From assembly GCA_915070235.1 (NCBI GenBank), contig CAJZFM010000125.1:1-6413 (forward strand): a stretch of DNA of 6,413 nt, given 5' to 3'. Position 1 is the first letter of the stretch, and every line of letters begins with the position of its first letter. The notes below the pieces were generated by a model that was given only the letters and a program-made list of their open reading frames with translations, made no database searches and was not told the origin of the DNA. The stretch is from an uncultured Capnocytophaga sp. (GTDB taxonomy: Bacteria > Bacteroidota > Bacteroidia > Flavobacteriales > Flavobacteriaceae). This document shows, piece after piece, positions 5,445 to 6,413 of the stretch. The translations under genes were made by a program, and so were the position numbers.

Positions 5445-6244
5445 TTCAGGAGGTATATGAGTGATGAGTATTCCCTTGTCCTTAAGGCTGAGAGATTAGA
5501 AAGCAGTCCATGGTAAAAGCCCTTGAGAAAGTTCATTTTCCCTGACTTGTATTTTTCTGAGAGTAGGCTTACATAGAAAGCATCAAAAGGCATAGGTTTT
5601 ACCCCTATAAGTTCAAAACCTTTTTCTTCAAAGAGTAGCCGAATACTCTCTTGGGAGAAGTGCCATAGGTGTCTGGGTACATCATAGGCAGCCCAATAGG
5701 GGCCATAATGCTGAGCATCTCGGCTTAGGTAATTAGGTACTGCAATGACTAATAATCCCTCTTTTTCTAAGTGATTCTTTAGAAATAAAATCTGATCTTC
5801 CAGCTGGGGAATGTGTTCTAAGACATGCCAAAGAGTGATAACATCATATTTTTCGGTAAGTCGTTCTTGGCTTTCGTATAGGAAAACTCCCTTCTCCCCT
5901 GCCCTATCACGGGCTTTGACTTCGGGTTCTACTCCTGTGGCGTACCAGCCTCGTTGCTTAGCAGTGCGAACAAAATCTCCTGTACCTGCTCCTATATCAA
6001 GGAGTTTGCCTTGAGGTACGTATTGTTCTACAAGGTGTATTTTCCTTTGGAGGGTGTAGTGTTTTACCCATTGGTATAGTTTTTCAAAAAGGCCTTTGTT
6101 TCCATCGGTATGGGAGATATAAGCCTCGCTTTGGTAGTAGCTACCTAAGTTTTCGGGAATGGGTGTAGTGCGATAGAGTTTGTAATGGTCATCATATTCC
6201 AGTGCAAACGCCTCCCCACTTACACTGTGGTCTATTACTTTCAT
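5426..6244 (-). CDS. Class I SAM-dependent methyltransferase (Methyltransf_23-like)
   Basis: Predicted 272-residue cytoplasmic methyltransferase, not closely similar to the one at 2962-3624. Motif I is LLDIGAGTGDF (81-91), the ribose-binding acid is E106 in ATGVEPE, and the motif-IV-like region is LWHVLEHIPQLED (138-150), typical of Methyltransf_23-type enzymes. AVPNYLSRDAQHYGPYWAAYDVPRHLWHFS (168-197) is a conserved block often seen in Bacteroidota members, with the catalytic-site-like His/Arg/Trp cluster. The N-terminal part (SVSGEAFALEYDDHYKLYRTTPIPENLGSYY) resembles the segment that in many relatives carries zinc-type cysteines before T-x-P-x-P; this protein has no cysteine there. That comparison comes from family knowledge, not an alignment. 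The substrate is unknown. No TAnnTTTG box is seen in the 169 bp upstream, so it may be transcribed with a gene beyond the window. Its last codons lie in heptamer repeats. Confidence 0.88.
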   Translation of the reverse strand: MKVIDHSVSGEAFALEYDDHYKLYRTTPIPENLGSYYQSEAYISHTDGNKGLFEKLYQWVKHYTLQRKIHLVEQYVPQGKLLDIGAGTGDFVRTAKQRGWYATGVEPEVKARDRAGEKGVFLYESQERLTEKYDVITLWHVLEHIPQLEDQILFLKNHLEKEGLLVIAVPNYLSRDAQHYGPYWAAYDVPRHLWHFSQESIRLLFEEKGFELIGVKPMPFDAFYVSLLSEKYKSGKMNFLKGFYHGLLSNLSALRTREYSSLIYLLKVKSKK

Positions 6245-6285
6245 AGTTTTGAGTTCTTAGTTTTTTGCATGCTTAATTTTTTACC

Positions 6286-6320
6286 TTCACTTTTCACTTT
6301 TCACTATTTGTTTTTCACTT
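6286..6320. repeat. Heptamer tandem repeat upstream of the second methyltransferase gene
   Basis: Five 7-base units in phase: TTCACTT, TTCACTT, TTCACTA, a degenerate TTTGTTT, and TTCACTT. On the minus strand they read as AAGTGAA-type units. They lie 42-76 bases before the gene's ATG in a strongly T-rich stretch, and could affect the leader or spacing if the copy number varies. Confidence 0.6.
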
Positions 6321-6346
6321 TCTATTTCTTTTTGCTCATTTTTTCT

Positions 6347-6393
6347 CTTTCAGAAACGTATTAAATTTCTATTTTCTTTTTATTTTGATATAA
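6347..6393 (+). repeat. Dispersed 47-bp repeat, copy B
   Basis: Second copy of the element at 5101-5147, same strand, 44 of 47 bases identical. It lies upstream of the second methyltransferase gene near the window edge. The two copies flank that gene and parS site 3. The remaining 20 bases of the window show nothing further. Confidence 0.8.
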
Positions 6394-6413
6394 TTATTCG
6401 TCAGGTAATAAAA

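Noticed and set aside
6286..6320. CRISPR array
   Set aside because: Units are seven bases long, contiguous and without spacers; this is a simple tandem repeat.

Overview
The window looks like chromosomal DNA from a Flavobacteriia-type member of the Bacteroidota, possibly Capnocytophaga or a close relative. The genus is an inference. The support is the AT-rich intergenic DNA, several TAnnTTTG promoter boxes (the Bacteroidota -7 element), no obvious Shine-Dalgarno sequences, and family features such as an OmpH-like lipoprotein and a lipocalin-like lipoprotein. There are six genes and no transposase, integrase, CRISPR array, tRNA or rRNA.

Layout from left to right: ribonuclease R (rnr, +) ends at a bidirectional terminator shared with a convergent small lipocalin-like lipoprotein gene (-). 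A compact divergent promoter region follows, then a class I SAM methyltransferase gene (+) and a LysE/RhtB-type membrane exporter gene (+). The exporter converges on an OmpH/Skp-like periplasmic lipoprotein gene (-), with a long palindrome between them. Upstream of the OmpH-like gene is about 490 bp of very AT-rich DNA without a gene, holding a multi-part inverted repeat and one copy of a 47-bp repeat. The last gene is a second, unrelated class I SAM methyltransferase (-). Its upstream region carries heptamer repeats and the second copy of the 47-bp repeat.

The strongest non-coding signal is three exact copies of TGTTCCACGTGGAACA, at 2834-2849, 4363-4378 and 5405-5420, all in intergenic DNA. 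This is the parS (ParB/Spo0J binding) palindrome with one symmetrical substitution relative to TGTTTCACGTGAAACA. Three copies within 2.6 kb suggest a chromosomal centromere-like parS cluster, and so a location near the replication origin. The middle copy lies inside a 30-bp perfect palindrome with A/T tracts on both sides and sits exactly where a bidirectional terminator is needed, so one sequence may serve both segregation and transcription termination. The first copy lies in the leader of the first methyltransferase gene. A TTG read inside it would give a spurious N-terminal extension starting MFHVEQ.

The genes do not form one pathway. They cover RNA turnover (RNase R), envelope functions (lipocalin-like lipoprotein, OmpH-like chaperone, LysE-type exporter) and two methyltransferases of unknown substrate. 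What they share is the origin-type neighbourhood suggested by the parS sites.
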